A DNA stretch of 64,000 bases. It comes from Pseudoclavibacter triregionum (GTDB taxonomy: Bacteria > Actinomycetota > Actinomycetes > Actinomycetales > Microbacteriaceae). The stretch lies in NCBI GenBank assembly GCA_910822395.1, contig OU365335.1, positions 558,001 to 622,000 of the forward strand. The letters are read 5' to 3'. The first letter of the stretch is position 1, and each line of letters opens with the position of its first letter. Positions 51,435 to 58,744 of this stretch are shown piece after piece. The notes below the pieces were generated by a model. That model searched no databases and was not told the origin of the DNA. It worked only from the letters and a program-made list of their open reading frames with translations. Made by a program: the position numbers and the translations under genes.

Positions 51435-53282
51435 CTACTCCGTGTAGTGGACGCCCACCGTGTCGAGCCACGGCAGCGGGTCGATGTACGTGTCGCCGAT
51501 GAGGACCTCGAAGTGGAGGTGGCATCCGGTCGAGGCGCCGGTCGTGCCGGCGTAGGCGATGACGTCGCCGGCGTTCACGTACTGGCCCACGTCGACGGCC
51601 GTGCCGCCGTCCATGATGTGCGCGTAGGCGTTGTAGTTGCCGCCGCCGATGTCGATCATGACGTAGTTGCCGTACGTGCCCATCGGGGCCGCGTAGCTCA
51701 CGACGCCCGAGGTCGCCGCGTGGATCGGGGCGCCGCAGGTGCCGCCGGGCACGTAGAGGTCGAGGCCGTTGTGGTTCTTCCAGTAGCCGTAGACCGGGTG
51801 GAGGCGCGGGCCGAAGTAGTCCGAGATGTACGCGCCGTTGAGCGGGGCGGCGTAGCCGGGCCAGATGCCGGTGTTCGACGTCTCCGGCGCGGGCTGCTGC
51901 GTGATCGGCGGGTCGACGGGCGCCGGATCGACGACCGGGGCCGGGTCGACCGGGACGGGCTCGACGGGCGCGACCGTGGGCAGCGGCTCCGAGGTGGGGG
52001 CCGTGGCGGATCCGCCGGCGCCGCCGGGCTGGCCGGTGCCGGGGTGCTCGTCGCCCTGGTCCTCAGGGGTCGGGTTGGCGGGCGCCGGGTCGGCGGGCTG
52101 CTCGACCGGGGGCCCCGGCTGAGCCGGGGCCTGGGTCGGCTCGGCGGCCGGCTGCGACGGCTCGGGGGCCGGGGCGACCGGGGTCGCGACGGGGGCCGGG
52201 GCGGGCGCCTGCGTCTGCACCGGGGCCTGCGTCTCGACGACGGCCGGGGCCGGCGTGGCGGACGGCGCGGCCGACGGCTGGGCCGCGGCGCCGGGCTGCG
52301 CGGCGGCCGGCTGGCCGGCCTGCGGCTGGGCCTGGAGGAGCGAGGGGTTCTGGAGCGCCGGCGGGGCGGGCGGGGCCGGGATGCCGGCGGCCTCGGCCGC
52401 GGCGACGGCCTCGTCGTGCGACTGCTGCTGCGCGGCGAGGGCGGCCTGCTCGCGGGCGGCCTGCTCCTGCGCGGCCTGCTCGGCGAGGATGCGCTCGCCA
52501 TTGTGGAAGTCGGCCTCGACGACGGCGCGGTGCTCCTGGAGCGGCACGAGCATCGCCTGGAGCTCGGCGCGCTGCGTCTCGGCGGCGCTCTGCTGCTGCT
52601 GGATCTGGCTCTGCTCGGCCTGCGCGGCGTCGAGCTTCGACTTCGCGTCGCTCTTCGCGGCGGCGAGCTCGTCGGCGGCCGACTTCGCCTGCTCGGCGAG
52701 CTGGTCGGCGACGTTCTGGTCGGCGACGGCCTGCGCGTAGATGCCGTCCGTCTGCTCGGCGAGGCCGGAGAGCGTCCCGAGCTGGTCGAGGAGGTCGTCC
52801 GCGCGCTCGGGGTGCATGAAGAGGGTGAGCGAGGGATCGCCGCCGCCGCGGTTCGCCATGGCGGCCGCCAGCTGGCCGGCCTGCTCGCGCGAGGTGGCCG
52901 CGGTCTGGGCGGCCTCGTCGGCCTGCTGCTGGAGCTGGTCGTACTCGGCCTGCTGGCGGTTGAGCTTCTCGACGGCCTCGGAGTAGGCGTGGCCAGCCTG
53001 GCTCGTCTGCTGCGAGGCGGCGGCGAGCTGGGCATTGAGGCCGGAGATCTGGCCGGAGATCTCGTTGATGAGGGACTGCTGGCGGTTCACGTCGTTCTGG
53101 GCGGCGACGACGTCGTCCCAGGTCGCGTAGTCGTTCTGGCTCGCCGACCAGGCGGGGCTCGCGAGCGCGCCGCCGCCGAGGATGCCGAGCGCGACCGCGC
53201 CGATCGCGACGGTGCGCGCGCGCCACGAGAGGCGTCGTCGCTGAGGGCGCGTCGCGGCGCTCGTCGAGGTGGGCTCGGTCAT
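51435..53282 (-). CDS. secreted M23 peptidoglycan endopeptidase with coiled-coil domain
   Basis: Exported LytM-type protein of 615 residues. Signal segment about 15-47 (RARTVAIGAVALGILGGGAL, cut near SPAWSAS). A long Gln/Ala-rich coiled coil spans about 55-300, as in NlpD/EnvC or CwlO-like hydrolases. A Pro/Ala/Thr/Gln-rich linker covers about 310-495. The C-terminal LytM domain has the metal ligands in NHNGLDLYVPGG (His and Asp) and TGCHLHFEV (His-x-His), so the enzyme should be active. A Shine-Dalgarno GGAGGAG precedes ATG 53282. Probably cuts peptide cross-links during division or growth. Confidence 0.93.
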   Translation of the reverse strand: MTEPTSTSAATRPQRRRLSWRARTVAIGAVALGILGGGALASPAWSASQNDYATWDDVVAAQNDVNRQQSLINEISGQISGLNAQLAAASQQTSQAGHAYSEAVEKLNRQQAEYDQLQQQADEAAQTAATSREQAGQLAAAMANRGGGDPSLTLFMHPERADDLLDQLGTLSGLAEQTDGIYAQAVADQNVADQLAEQAKSAADELAAAKSDAKSKLDAAQAEQSQIQQQQSAAETQRAELQAMLVPLQEHRAVVEADFHNGERILAEQAAQEQAAREQAALAAQQQSHDEAVAAAEAAGIPAPPAPPALQNPSLLQAQPQAGQPAAAQPGAAAQPSAAPSATPAPAVVETQAPVQTQAPAPAPVATPVAPAPEPSQPAAEPTQAPAQPGPPVEQPADPAPANPTPEDQGDEHPGTGQPGGAGGSATAPTSEPLPTVAPVEPVPVDPAPVVDPAPVDPPITQQPAPETSNTGIWPGYAAPLNGAYISDYFGPRLHPVYGYWKNHNGLDLYVPGGTCGAPIHAATSGVVSYAAPMGTYGNYVMIDIGGGNYNAYAHIMDGGTAVDVGQYVNAGDVIAYAGTTGASTGCHLHFEVLIGDTYIDPLPWLDTVGVHYTE

Positions 53283-53378
53283 CGGATCTCCTCCGGCAGG
53301 GGATTCGCGGGGCGGGGTCGCCGGCGCTGCGGCCGGTCGTCGCGCCCAGGGGGACGCACGCGGCCCACATGCCTCATG

Positions 53379-53429
53379 GTGCGCGTCAGCGCACACAAGT
53401 CACATAGACCACACAGGGAACAGTAACAA
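53379..53429 (-). promoter_or_regulatory. candidate promoter of the M23 gene
   Basis: On the minus strand TTGTTA (53429-53424), a 17-nt spacer and TATGTG (53406-53401), in an AT-richer patch. A small GTGCGC/GCGCAC hairpin (53394-53379) sits at the expected transcript start, giving a leader of about 110 nt. Confidence 0.45.
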
Positions 53430-53511
53430 CCGCGACACGCCTTGCATAGGGCGCGGCGCGGTTTTCGGGCCGGAAGGGTGGACAATCATCGGTTCGCCTC
53501 GGGGTCCCCGA

Positions 53512-53552
53512 GGTCGTCGAGGAGCTCGCGTAGCGAGCGTCTCGGAACCACC
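53512..53552. repeat. palindromic repeat family B, copy 10 (reverse)
   Basis: Starts GGTCGTCGAGGAGCTCGCG and ends GCGTCTCGGAACCACC. It is one of five B copies in the 731-nt gap between the M23 gene and tRNA-Glu, which holds no gene. Confidence 0.75.
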
Positions 53553-53578
53553 GGACGCCAGCGATCCTCCGCTCGCCC

Positions 53579-53617
53579 GGTGGTTTCGAGACGGGCCTGC
53601 GGCCCTCCTCAACCACC
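53579..53617. repeat. palindromic repeat family B, copy 11 (forward)
   Basis: Starts GGTGGTTTCGAGACGGGCC and ends GGCCCTCCTCAACCACC. It is the left flank of C copy 3. Confidence 0.85.
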
Positions 53618-53635
53618 TGCATGCTCAGCGGGGCT

Positions 53636-53744
53636 GCACACTCTGCAGTGGATTCGGGCGGGCGGGATGGCTTGCGGCCGGGCGATCCCCGTGGTGGCGC
53701 GGATGGCGAGACGCGCCACTGGCCCCGGCGCTGCGAACTGTGCC
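53636..53744. repeat. repeat family C, copy 3 (109 bp, inverted ends)
   Basis: The left end GCACACTCTGCAGTGGATTC and the right end CTGCGAACTGTGCC are inverted. It is flanked by inverted B copies, making a composite of about 220 bp (53579-53799), built like that at 19385-19625. Confidence 0.7.
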
Positions 53745-53758
53745 GGCATCGCACTGGC

Positions 53759-53799
53759 GGCGGTTGAGGAGCGAGCGCGGCGAGCGTCTCGAAACCACC
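53759..53799. repeat. palindromic repeat family B, copy 12 (reverse)
   Basis: Starts GGCGGTTGAGGAGCGAGCG and ends CGTCTCGAAACCACC. It is the right flank of C copy 3. Confidence 0.85.
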
Positions 53800-53825
53800 G
53801 GACACCCGCGAACCGCCTGCCCCCC

Positions 53826-53866
53826 GGTGGTTACGAGACGGCGGCTGCGCCGCCTCCTCAACCAAC
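53826..53866. repeat. palindromic repeat family B, copy 13 (forward)
   Basis: Starts GGTGGTTACGAGACGGCGG and ends CCGCCTCCTCAACCAAC. It is followed at 53871-53905 by a shorter relative with GTCGAGACGGCGCCTGCGG and GTCGACCACC. Confidence 0.78.
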
Positions 53867-54013
53867 TCGGGCGTCGAGACGGCGCCTGCGGCCCCGTCGA
53901 CCACCTGGGGCCGGGGCGCGACACGCCGAAGGGGCGCTTGACGACGCGGCGAGTTTGGCGATCCGGCGATCCATCCGTATGCTTGCTCGTCGGTAGTCAT
54001 GCGACATCCGCTC

Positions 54014-54086
54014 GGCCCCATCGTCTAGCGGCCTAGGACCCCGCCCTTTCACGGCGGTAGCACGGGTTCGAATCCCGTTGGGGTCA
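54014..54086 (+). tRNA. tRNA-Glu(TTC)
   Basis: 73 nt: acceptor GGCCCCA with TGGGGTC, anticodon stem CCGCC/GGCGG around loop CTTTCAC (anticodon TTC), T-loop TTCGAAT. CCA is not encoded. First of a Glu-Asp-Phe cluster usual in actinobacteria. Confidence 0.95.
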
Positions 54087-54136
54087 CGGACCTGGGACGA
54101 AGCGGATAGAGTAGACCACCCCAGCAATTCAAGATT

Positions 54137-54210
54137 GGCCCTGTGGCGCAGTTGGTTAGCGTGCCGCCCTGTCACGGCGGAGGTCGCGGGTTCAAGTCCC
54201 GTCAGGGTCG
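54137..54210 (+). tRNA. tRNA-Asp(GTC)
   Basis: 74 nt: acceptor GGCCCTG with CAGGGTC, anticodon loop CTGTCAC (GTC), T-loop TTCAAGT. CCA is not encoded. Confidence 0.95.
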
Positions 54211-54274
54211 CGAGTCGCATCGCCCATTCGAAAGAGTGGGCGTTGCTGTCTCCGACGGAGGTTCGTCCTCCACT

Positions 54275-54347
54275 GGCTCTGTAGCTCAGTTGGTAGAGCG
54301 TTCGACTGAAAATCGAAAGGTCACCGGATCGATGCCGGTCGGAGCCA
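54275..54347 (+). tRNA. tRNA-Phe(GAA) with an unusual T-loop
   Basis: 73 nt: acceptor GGCTCTG with CGGAGCC, D-stem GCTC/GAGC, anticodon loop CTGAAAA (GAA), T-stem ACCGG/CCGGT. The T-loop reads ATCGATG, so position 54 is A instead of the near-universal T. CCA is not encoded. Confidence 0.92.
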
Positions 54348-54352
54348 CGAGC

Positions 54353-54384
54353 AGCCCCGAGATCTGATCATCTCGGGGCTTTTT
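54353..54384 (+). terminator. intrinsic terminator of the tRNA cluster
   Basis: AGCCCCGAGAT and ATCTCGGGGCT form a perfect 11-bp stem around CTGATC, followed by TTTT. It is the only hairpin seen in the window with a clear T-tract. Confidence 0.92.
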
Positions 54385-54431
54385 CGCGCCCGCCGGGCGG
54401 CGCCCCGCGTCCGTCGGCCCTGCCCGCTCCC

Positions 54432-55055
54432 CTACTGCCCCATGAGCGTCTGGAACTTCTCGAGCACTGCGGCGTCGGCCCACGACCACGCGTCGTCGCC
54501 GCGGAGGACGACGTCCGAGCCGCCGTCGCAGTAGATCGTCTGGCCGGCGCAGTGCGTGTTCTGCTCGCTCGCGAGCCAGATGAGGAGATTCGCGATCGAC
54601 TCCGGAGACTGGTGGTAGTTGAGCGGCATCGGGACGACCGCATCGACGCCAGCGGTGCTCTCGGGTGTCGCGAGGAGGTCCGTCGTCATCGGCGTCGTGA
54701 CGATGCCCGGGTCAACGGCGTTGAGCGGGATGTCGGCGCCCGCCCATTCTGGCGTCACCGAGGCGCGGCGGACCCAGCGCGAGAGGGCGTGCTTCGAAGA
54801 GCTGGAGACGAGGTTTGCGGTCTGCGGGTCGGCGGCGAGCTAGTCGGCGATCGCCATCGCGGTCGCCTCGTCGCCATCGAGGAGGGCGTCCACCAGGTGC
54901 GGCGCGTTGGGCTGGACGGGGGCCATCGACGAGACGACGACGGCGCGCGGAGCCTCCGACTCGGCGAGCGCGGGACGGAGCTCCCCGAGGACGCCGACGG
55001 CACCGTAGTAGTTCACGGCCGCGGTGACGGCCATGGGCAGCGAGAGGCCGGCGGA
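54432..55055 (-). pseudogene. decayed short-chain dehydrogenase (HsdA-like)
   Basis: Read on the minus strand, an SDR C-terminal two thirds is recognisable: NYYGAVGVLGELRPAL, AVVVSSMAPVQ, then an in-frame TAG (54842-54840) after TAMAIAD, then LAADPQTANLVSSSSSKHAL, LNAVDPGIVTTPMTTDLLA and the end GQTIYCDGGSDVV. The N-terminal cofactor-binding part with TGxxxGIG is absent. The catalytic Tyr of YxxxK is replaced by Ser (SSSSK). It resembles 3-alpha-hydroxysteroid dehydrogenase/carbonyl reductase from memory. The part after the stop could still be read from an internal start at 54758, but it would not bind cofactor. Confidence 0.85.
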
Positions 55056-55517
55056 GGCGGCCGCGCCGCGTTGCCGGGCCGCACCGCTTCGCACCCCGGC
55101 GTCAGAGCCGGAGATCGCCGTCGAGCGCGCGGAGCTCGGCGCGGTAGCCCAGCGCGCCTGCGGGGCGCTCGATCTGCTCCCACGCCCCGACGCGGAGCCA
55201 TCCGAGACGCCGGAGGCGGTCGTCGGCGGACACCCGCGTCAGCTCACGAATCCGCTAGGCGCGCCGCGCCCTGCGCGCGCATCGGCCTCGACCGCCACGG
55301 CCTTCTCGGGCTCCCGGTCGAAGCGCGGGATCGGGGCGAGCTCTCCGCCGAGCTCGATGTCGAGTCGACGGCGTCGCCGCTCGTCGGCGCCGTGCGCGAG
55401 GCGGGGATCGACGCGACCCGGGACCCGTCGAGGTCGGGGGCGGTACGTGAGGGCCTTCCTGGCGCTCGTAGAGGCGCTCGTGGAGGCGCTGGCGGCGCGG
55501 ACGGTCTCGGCGCCTCC
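55056..55517. other. degenerate region without a confident gene
   Basis: No complete gene was found. On the minus strand a short frame ending near 55096 (reading RLGWLRVGAWEQIERPAGAL then GYRAELRALDGDLRL and a stop) has gene-like composition but is cut by a TAG at 55257-55255. On the plus strand near 55280-55400 a fragment ARIGLDRHGLLGLPVEARD also looks coding. They may be remnants of lost genes. Confidence 0.45.
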
Positions 55518-55558
55518 GGTGGATTCGAGACGCTCGCTGCGCACGCTCCTCAACCACC
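55518..55558. repeat. palindromic repeat family B, copy 14 (forward)
   Basis: Starts GGTGGATTCGAGACGCTCGC and ends CGCTCCTCAACCACC. Confidence 0.8.
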
Positions 55559-55574
55559 TGCATTCCCCACACCC

Positions 55575-55613
55575 GATGGTTGAGGACGCCCGAGGGACCG
55601 TCTCGAAACCACC
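55575..55613. repeat. palindromic repeat family B, copy 15 (reverse)
   Basis: Starts GATGGTTGAGGACGCCCG and ends CGTCTCGAAACCACC. It makes an inverted pair with copy 14, 16 nt apart. Confidence 0.75.
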
Positions 55614-55632
55614 ACCACTCCAGACACCCGGG

Positions 55633-55667
55633 GGTCGAGGAGGCGCCGCAGGCGCCGCCTCGACACC
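55633..55667. repeat. palindromic repeat family B, copy 16 (reverse, short)
   Basis: GGTCGAGGAGGCGCC and GGCGCCGCCTCGACACC form the stem. It lies 15 nt beyond the stop of the CPBP gene and may be its terminator. Confidence 0.65.
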
Positions 55668-55681
55668 ACCGACCCGGCGGC

Positions 55682-56530
55682 TCAGGCCGCCTGCGGCGAC
55701 GCGCCGCGGGCCGCCGGCGCGGCCTCGCGACGTCCCGTGCGGAGCAGGATCGCCGCCGCGACGAGAAACCCGGCCCACGCGACCGCCTGGAAGCCGACCA
55801 TCCCCGGCCCGTCGGTCGGCACCGCCGCGAAGGCCTGCTGGCCGCCGAGCACGAGCGAGTTGAGGATGGCGTGCCCGACCACCGCCGGCCACACGCTGCC
55901 GGCGCGCTCGCGGAGCGCCGTGAGGAGCACCGAAGAGAAGGCGATCGATCCGAGCGCCGCAGCCCACTGCCATCCGCTCATGGCCCCGGTCACGGCGAGG
56001 AACGGGACGTGGAAGGCGACCCAGAGGCCGGCGGTGACGACGGTCGTGGCGACGAGGCCGCGGGGGCGCAGGCGGGTGTGCAGCCATCCGCGCCAGCCGA
56101 GCTCCTCGCCGGTCGCCGCGAGGAGCATGATCGCGAACTGCACGGCGATCGCGACGCCGAGCGCGGCGGGGTCGGCCGGGAGGGCGACGTCGACGATGCC
56201 GAGCGCGGGGGCGACGAGCAGCTGCGCGCCGAGGACGCCGAGGAGGGCGACGAGCGCGAGCAGGATGCCCACCCAGACGCGGCGGGGGCTGCCGCCGGTC
56301 GCGAACACCGCGGAGAGCTTCGGCCGCGGGGCGGTGCGGGCCGCGGCGCGCTCGACCTCGAGCCCGCGCGACCCGAGCTCGACGAGGATCGCGATGAGCG
56401 CCGGCACGGGCATTCCGAGCACGGCGAGCCCGGCGGCCGCCTCGGGGCCGACGAGGGCGACGAGGCCGAGGGAGAGCGCGGTGACCGCGGCGAGCGCTCC
56501 GGCCGAGAAGATGATCACGTTGCGAGGCAT
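55682..56530 (-). CDS. CPBP-family intramembrane metalloprotease
   Basis: A 282-residue membrane protein with about eight helices. The CPBP (Abi/CAAX protease) motifs are present: motif 1 EELGWRGWLHTRLRP near residue 158, with the EExxxR pattern; motif 2 FHVPF with its His near 190; and a late GHAILNSLVL with the second His. All catalytic residues are kept. ATG 56530 was chosen for the GGAGG 5 nt upstream. Substrate and role are unknown; relatives process prenylated proteins or give bacteriocin immunity. Confidence 0.87.
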   Translation of the reverse strand: MPRNVIIFSAGALAAVTALSLGLVALVGPEAAAGLAVLGMPVPALIAILVELGSRGLEVERAAARTAPRPKLSAVFATGGSPRRVWVGILLALVALLGVLGAQLLVAPALGIVDVALPADPAALGVAIAVQFAIMLLAATGEELGWRGWLHTRLRPRGLVATTVVTAGLWVAFHVPFLAVTGAMSGWQWAAALGSIAFSSVLLTALRERAGSVWPAVVGHAILNSLVLGGQQAFAAVPTDGPGMVGFQAVAWAGFLVAAAILLRTGRREAAPAARGASPQAA

Positions 56531-56690
56531 AGCCCCTCCGTTCTCCGTCGGGGCCTCCTGCCCCGTCTCGATCGACGGTACGGATCGATGCGGATCGCTA
56601 GGAGCGGGGTTTCCGTCCAAGAGCCTGGGGCTATCCCCCGGTGGCCCGCACCTTCATCATCGGCAGCTGGCCGACGGAGCCCGGACGCTG

Positions 56691-56728
56691 TTGGTCGAGG
56701 AAGCCCCAAGGGCCTTCTCGAATCCACC
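56691..56728. repeat. palindromic repeat family B, copy 17 (reverse, diverged)
   Basis: TTGGTCGAGGAAGCCCCAAG and GGCCTTCTCGAATCCACC. It lies in the 308-nt gap between the CPBP gene and the divergent VTT-like gene. Confidence 0.6.
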
Positions 56729-56746
56729 GGAGGCGCCCGTGATCCG

Positions 56747-56786
56747 ATGATGTCGCGACGCGGCCTTCGGCCCCTCCTCGACCGCC
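56747..56786. repeat. palindromic repeat family B, copy 18 (forward, decayed)
   Basis: ATGATGTCGCGACGCGGCC and GGCCCCTCCTCGACCGCC; the GGTGGTTTCGAG end is no longer intact. It forms an inverted pair with copy 17. Confidence 0.5.
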
Positions 56787-56838
56787 ATGGTGAACAGCCC
56801 CCAACTAAGGTGTACCTCAGCTCCGGGAAGGAGGCGCC

Positions 56839-57390
56839 GTGGACGATCAGCCGATCGGACTCGTCTTCGCGTTCTTCTTCGCGGGGGCGATGCTGCGCGG
56901 GCAGGCCACGTACTGGCTCGCGCGGATCATCACCGAGCAGGGCCTGAAGCGCGTCCCGCGCCGCGTCGGCCGACTCGAGAAGGTCCGCGCCTGGCTCGAA
57001 TCCGAGCGCGTCGGCCGCGGCCGCCGCGTCATCGACCGCTGGGGCTGGCTCGCGATCGCCGGCTGCTACCTCACGGTCGGCGTCCAGTCGGTCGTCATCG
57101 CCGCCGCCGGCATCATGCGGATGCGCTGGATCGTGTTCACCGCGGCCCAGATCGTCGGCGCGCTCGCGTGGGCGACGATCTACACGACGGTCGGGTTCGC
57201 GGCGTGGAACGCCTTCCTGCTCGCCGAGATCGAGAGTCCGGCCGGGATCGCGGCGATCGCGGTGCTCGCGATCGCCGCGGGCGTCGGCATCTGGATGACC
57301 GTCCGCCGCGGACGCCGCCGCACCGGCACGCGCGCGGACGGGCCCGGGTCGACGACCCGGGCCCGTCCGCGGCAGCGCGCGTCGCGCTAG
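56839..57390 (+). CDS. VTT/DedA-like membrane protein
   Basis: A 183-residue membrane protein. Helices: LVFAFFFAGAMLRGQATYWL (1), WGWLAIAGCYLTVGVQSVVIAAAGIMR (2), IVFTAAQIVGALAWATIYTTVGFAAW (3) and GIAAIAVLAIAAGVGIWMTV (4). The second and third resemble the core of VTT/DedA domains. GTG 56839 is preceded by AAGGAGG at good spacing. The last 20 residues (TRADGPGSTTRARPRQRASR) are encoded by a perfect palindrome that looks like a terminator. A TAAGGT -10-like box is at 56806-56811. It shares a CTAG stop overlap with the next gene. Confidence 0.75.
   Translation: MDDQPIGLVFAFFFAGAMLRGQATYWLARIITEQGLKRVPRRVGRLEKVRAWLESERVGRGRRVIDRWGWLAIAGCYLTVGVQSVVIAAAGIMRMRWIVFTAAQIVGALAWATIYTTVGFAAWNAFLLAEIESPAGIAAIAVLAIAAGVGIWMTVRRGRRRTGTRADGPGSTTRARPRQRASR
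57333..57371. terminator. perfect palindrome inside the 3' end of the VTT-like gene
   Basis: CGCGGACGGGCCCGGGTCG (57333-57351), one A, then its exact reverse complement to 57371. It ends 16 nt before the shared stop CTAG, so the hairpin lies within coding sequence and could end transcription from both sides. Confidence 0.7.
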
Positions 57391-58681
57391 ACGGCGCGTC
57401 GGCGCGCGATCAGGAGGCCGGCGCCGGACAGCGCGAGGCCAGCGAGGACGGCGGCGATGGCGGCACCCGAGTCGGCACCGGTGCTCGCGAGCGATCCGCT
57501 CGGGGCGATCGACGACGGCGTGACGACGGTCGGCGTCGCGGTCTCCGTGGCCGTGGCCATCGGTGTCGGCGTCGCGGTCTCCGTGGGCATGGCCGTCGCG
57601 GTCTCCGTGGCCGTCGCCGACGGAGTCGCCGTGGGCGTCGACTGCACGCGGATGGCCACCGCCGCCTGGTCGGAGGAATCCTCGACGGTGGTCGTGCCGA
57701 CGTAGGTGACGGCGGGGTTCGCCGCGAGATTGAACGTCCGCGCGTAGGAGAAGGTGCTCGGCGTGACGTCGTCGCCGATCGTGCTCGGCGCGGTGTTCCG
57801 CGTCACGGCGCAGGCCGGAGAGCCTGCGAGGCTATCCGCGGTCACCTGGCTCGCGGAGATCGCCGAGGCGAGGGGCAGATCGGGCGAGCGGAAGTCGTGC
57901 AGGCTCTGGCACCCCTCCGCATAGCTGCCCGGGCTTGCTCCACCCTCATAGCTGCCCGGGCCTCCGACGCCGACCTCCTGGGAGCACTTCCGTCCCCATT
58001 CGGCGCGGATCGCCGAGTAGGCGAGGTCGGCCGTGGCGGGCACCTGGTAGCTCACGCGCACTGTCTGCGGGGAAGGGGTGGGGGCGGCGCGACGATCTGG
58101 TAGTCCGTGTAGCCCGCGCTGATGGCGTCCTGGGACGTGGCCGTCATCGCCCCGGCGAGCACCCGGGGCCCGAGCACGGCGCCGGAGGCCTGCACCGCGC
58201 CGATCTCCGTGACGGTCGGGAGCGCCCGGAGCAGGCCAGAATCGCTCGTCACCCCGAGCGGCAGGCTCGTCGGCTGCGTGTCGGCCATCGTGAGCGTGCC
58301 CGCCGCCGTGTCGACCCACCAGGTCGAGTCGGTCAGCGCGTTCACGAGCGCGAACGACACGCCCTGCGCCTCGACCGAGATCGACAGCAGGATCCCGCGA
58401 ACGGTCTGGACGTGGTCGTCGGAGAGCATGGGCGTGAAGGTCACGTGGTGGGAGACGGTCGCGAGGTCGCCGACGGCCTGGACCACGGCATCCGGGCCGG
58501 GAGTGACGTTCACGCCGCCGAACTCGGCGATGTTGCCGGTCACGGGCACGGTGGCGGCGGCCGGCGCGGCAGCCCCGAGACCGAGACCGGCGGTGGCCGC
58601 CGCGACGAGGGTCGCGAGCGCGAGCGAGCGAGCGCTCGGCGAGGCGCCGACTGGTCGAAGGTCTCCTCCGCCGCTCGGCAC
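57387..58681 (-). pseudogene. LAxTG-anchored surface protein, frameshifted in a C-tract
   Basis: The N-terminal part (58681 to about 58085) has a signal peptide (ARSLALATLVAAATAGLGLG, cut near APAAA) and a beta-rich region with GGVNVTPGPDAVVQAVGDLA. It runs to TDYQIVAPPPPLP and then a stop at 58052. The other frame continues exactly there with APTPSPQTVRVSYQVPATAD, a Cys-containing domain, a TATETAT stalk and the anchor LASTGAD, helix and RRRAV, ending at 57387. Adding one base in the C-run (minus strand, 58084-58080) joins the two into about 432 residues. This is a true mutation, a phase-variable switch, or a sequencing error. GTG 58681 is the best start but uncertain. Confidence 0.78.
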
Positions 58682-58744
58682 TGGCCAGTCGAGCCGGCCG
58701 CCGGGCGACGCTCGCCCGCTGCCGCCCGCCCAGGGCGCCTCGCG

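Noticed and set aside
53283-53440. c-di-AMP (ydaO-type) riboswitch before the M23 gene
   Set aside because: Such riboswitches often precede cell-wall hydrolases in actinobacteria, but the conserved GGGGAACTGAG-like core was not found in the 110-nt leader.
56801-56820. DtxR/IdeR iron box in CTAAGGTGTACCTCAG
   Set aside because: The half-sites AGGT and ACCT are only 2 nt apart, while the iron box needs 7 nt between TTAGGT and ACCTAA. TAAGGT is better read as a -10 box.
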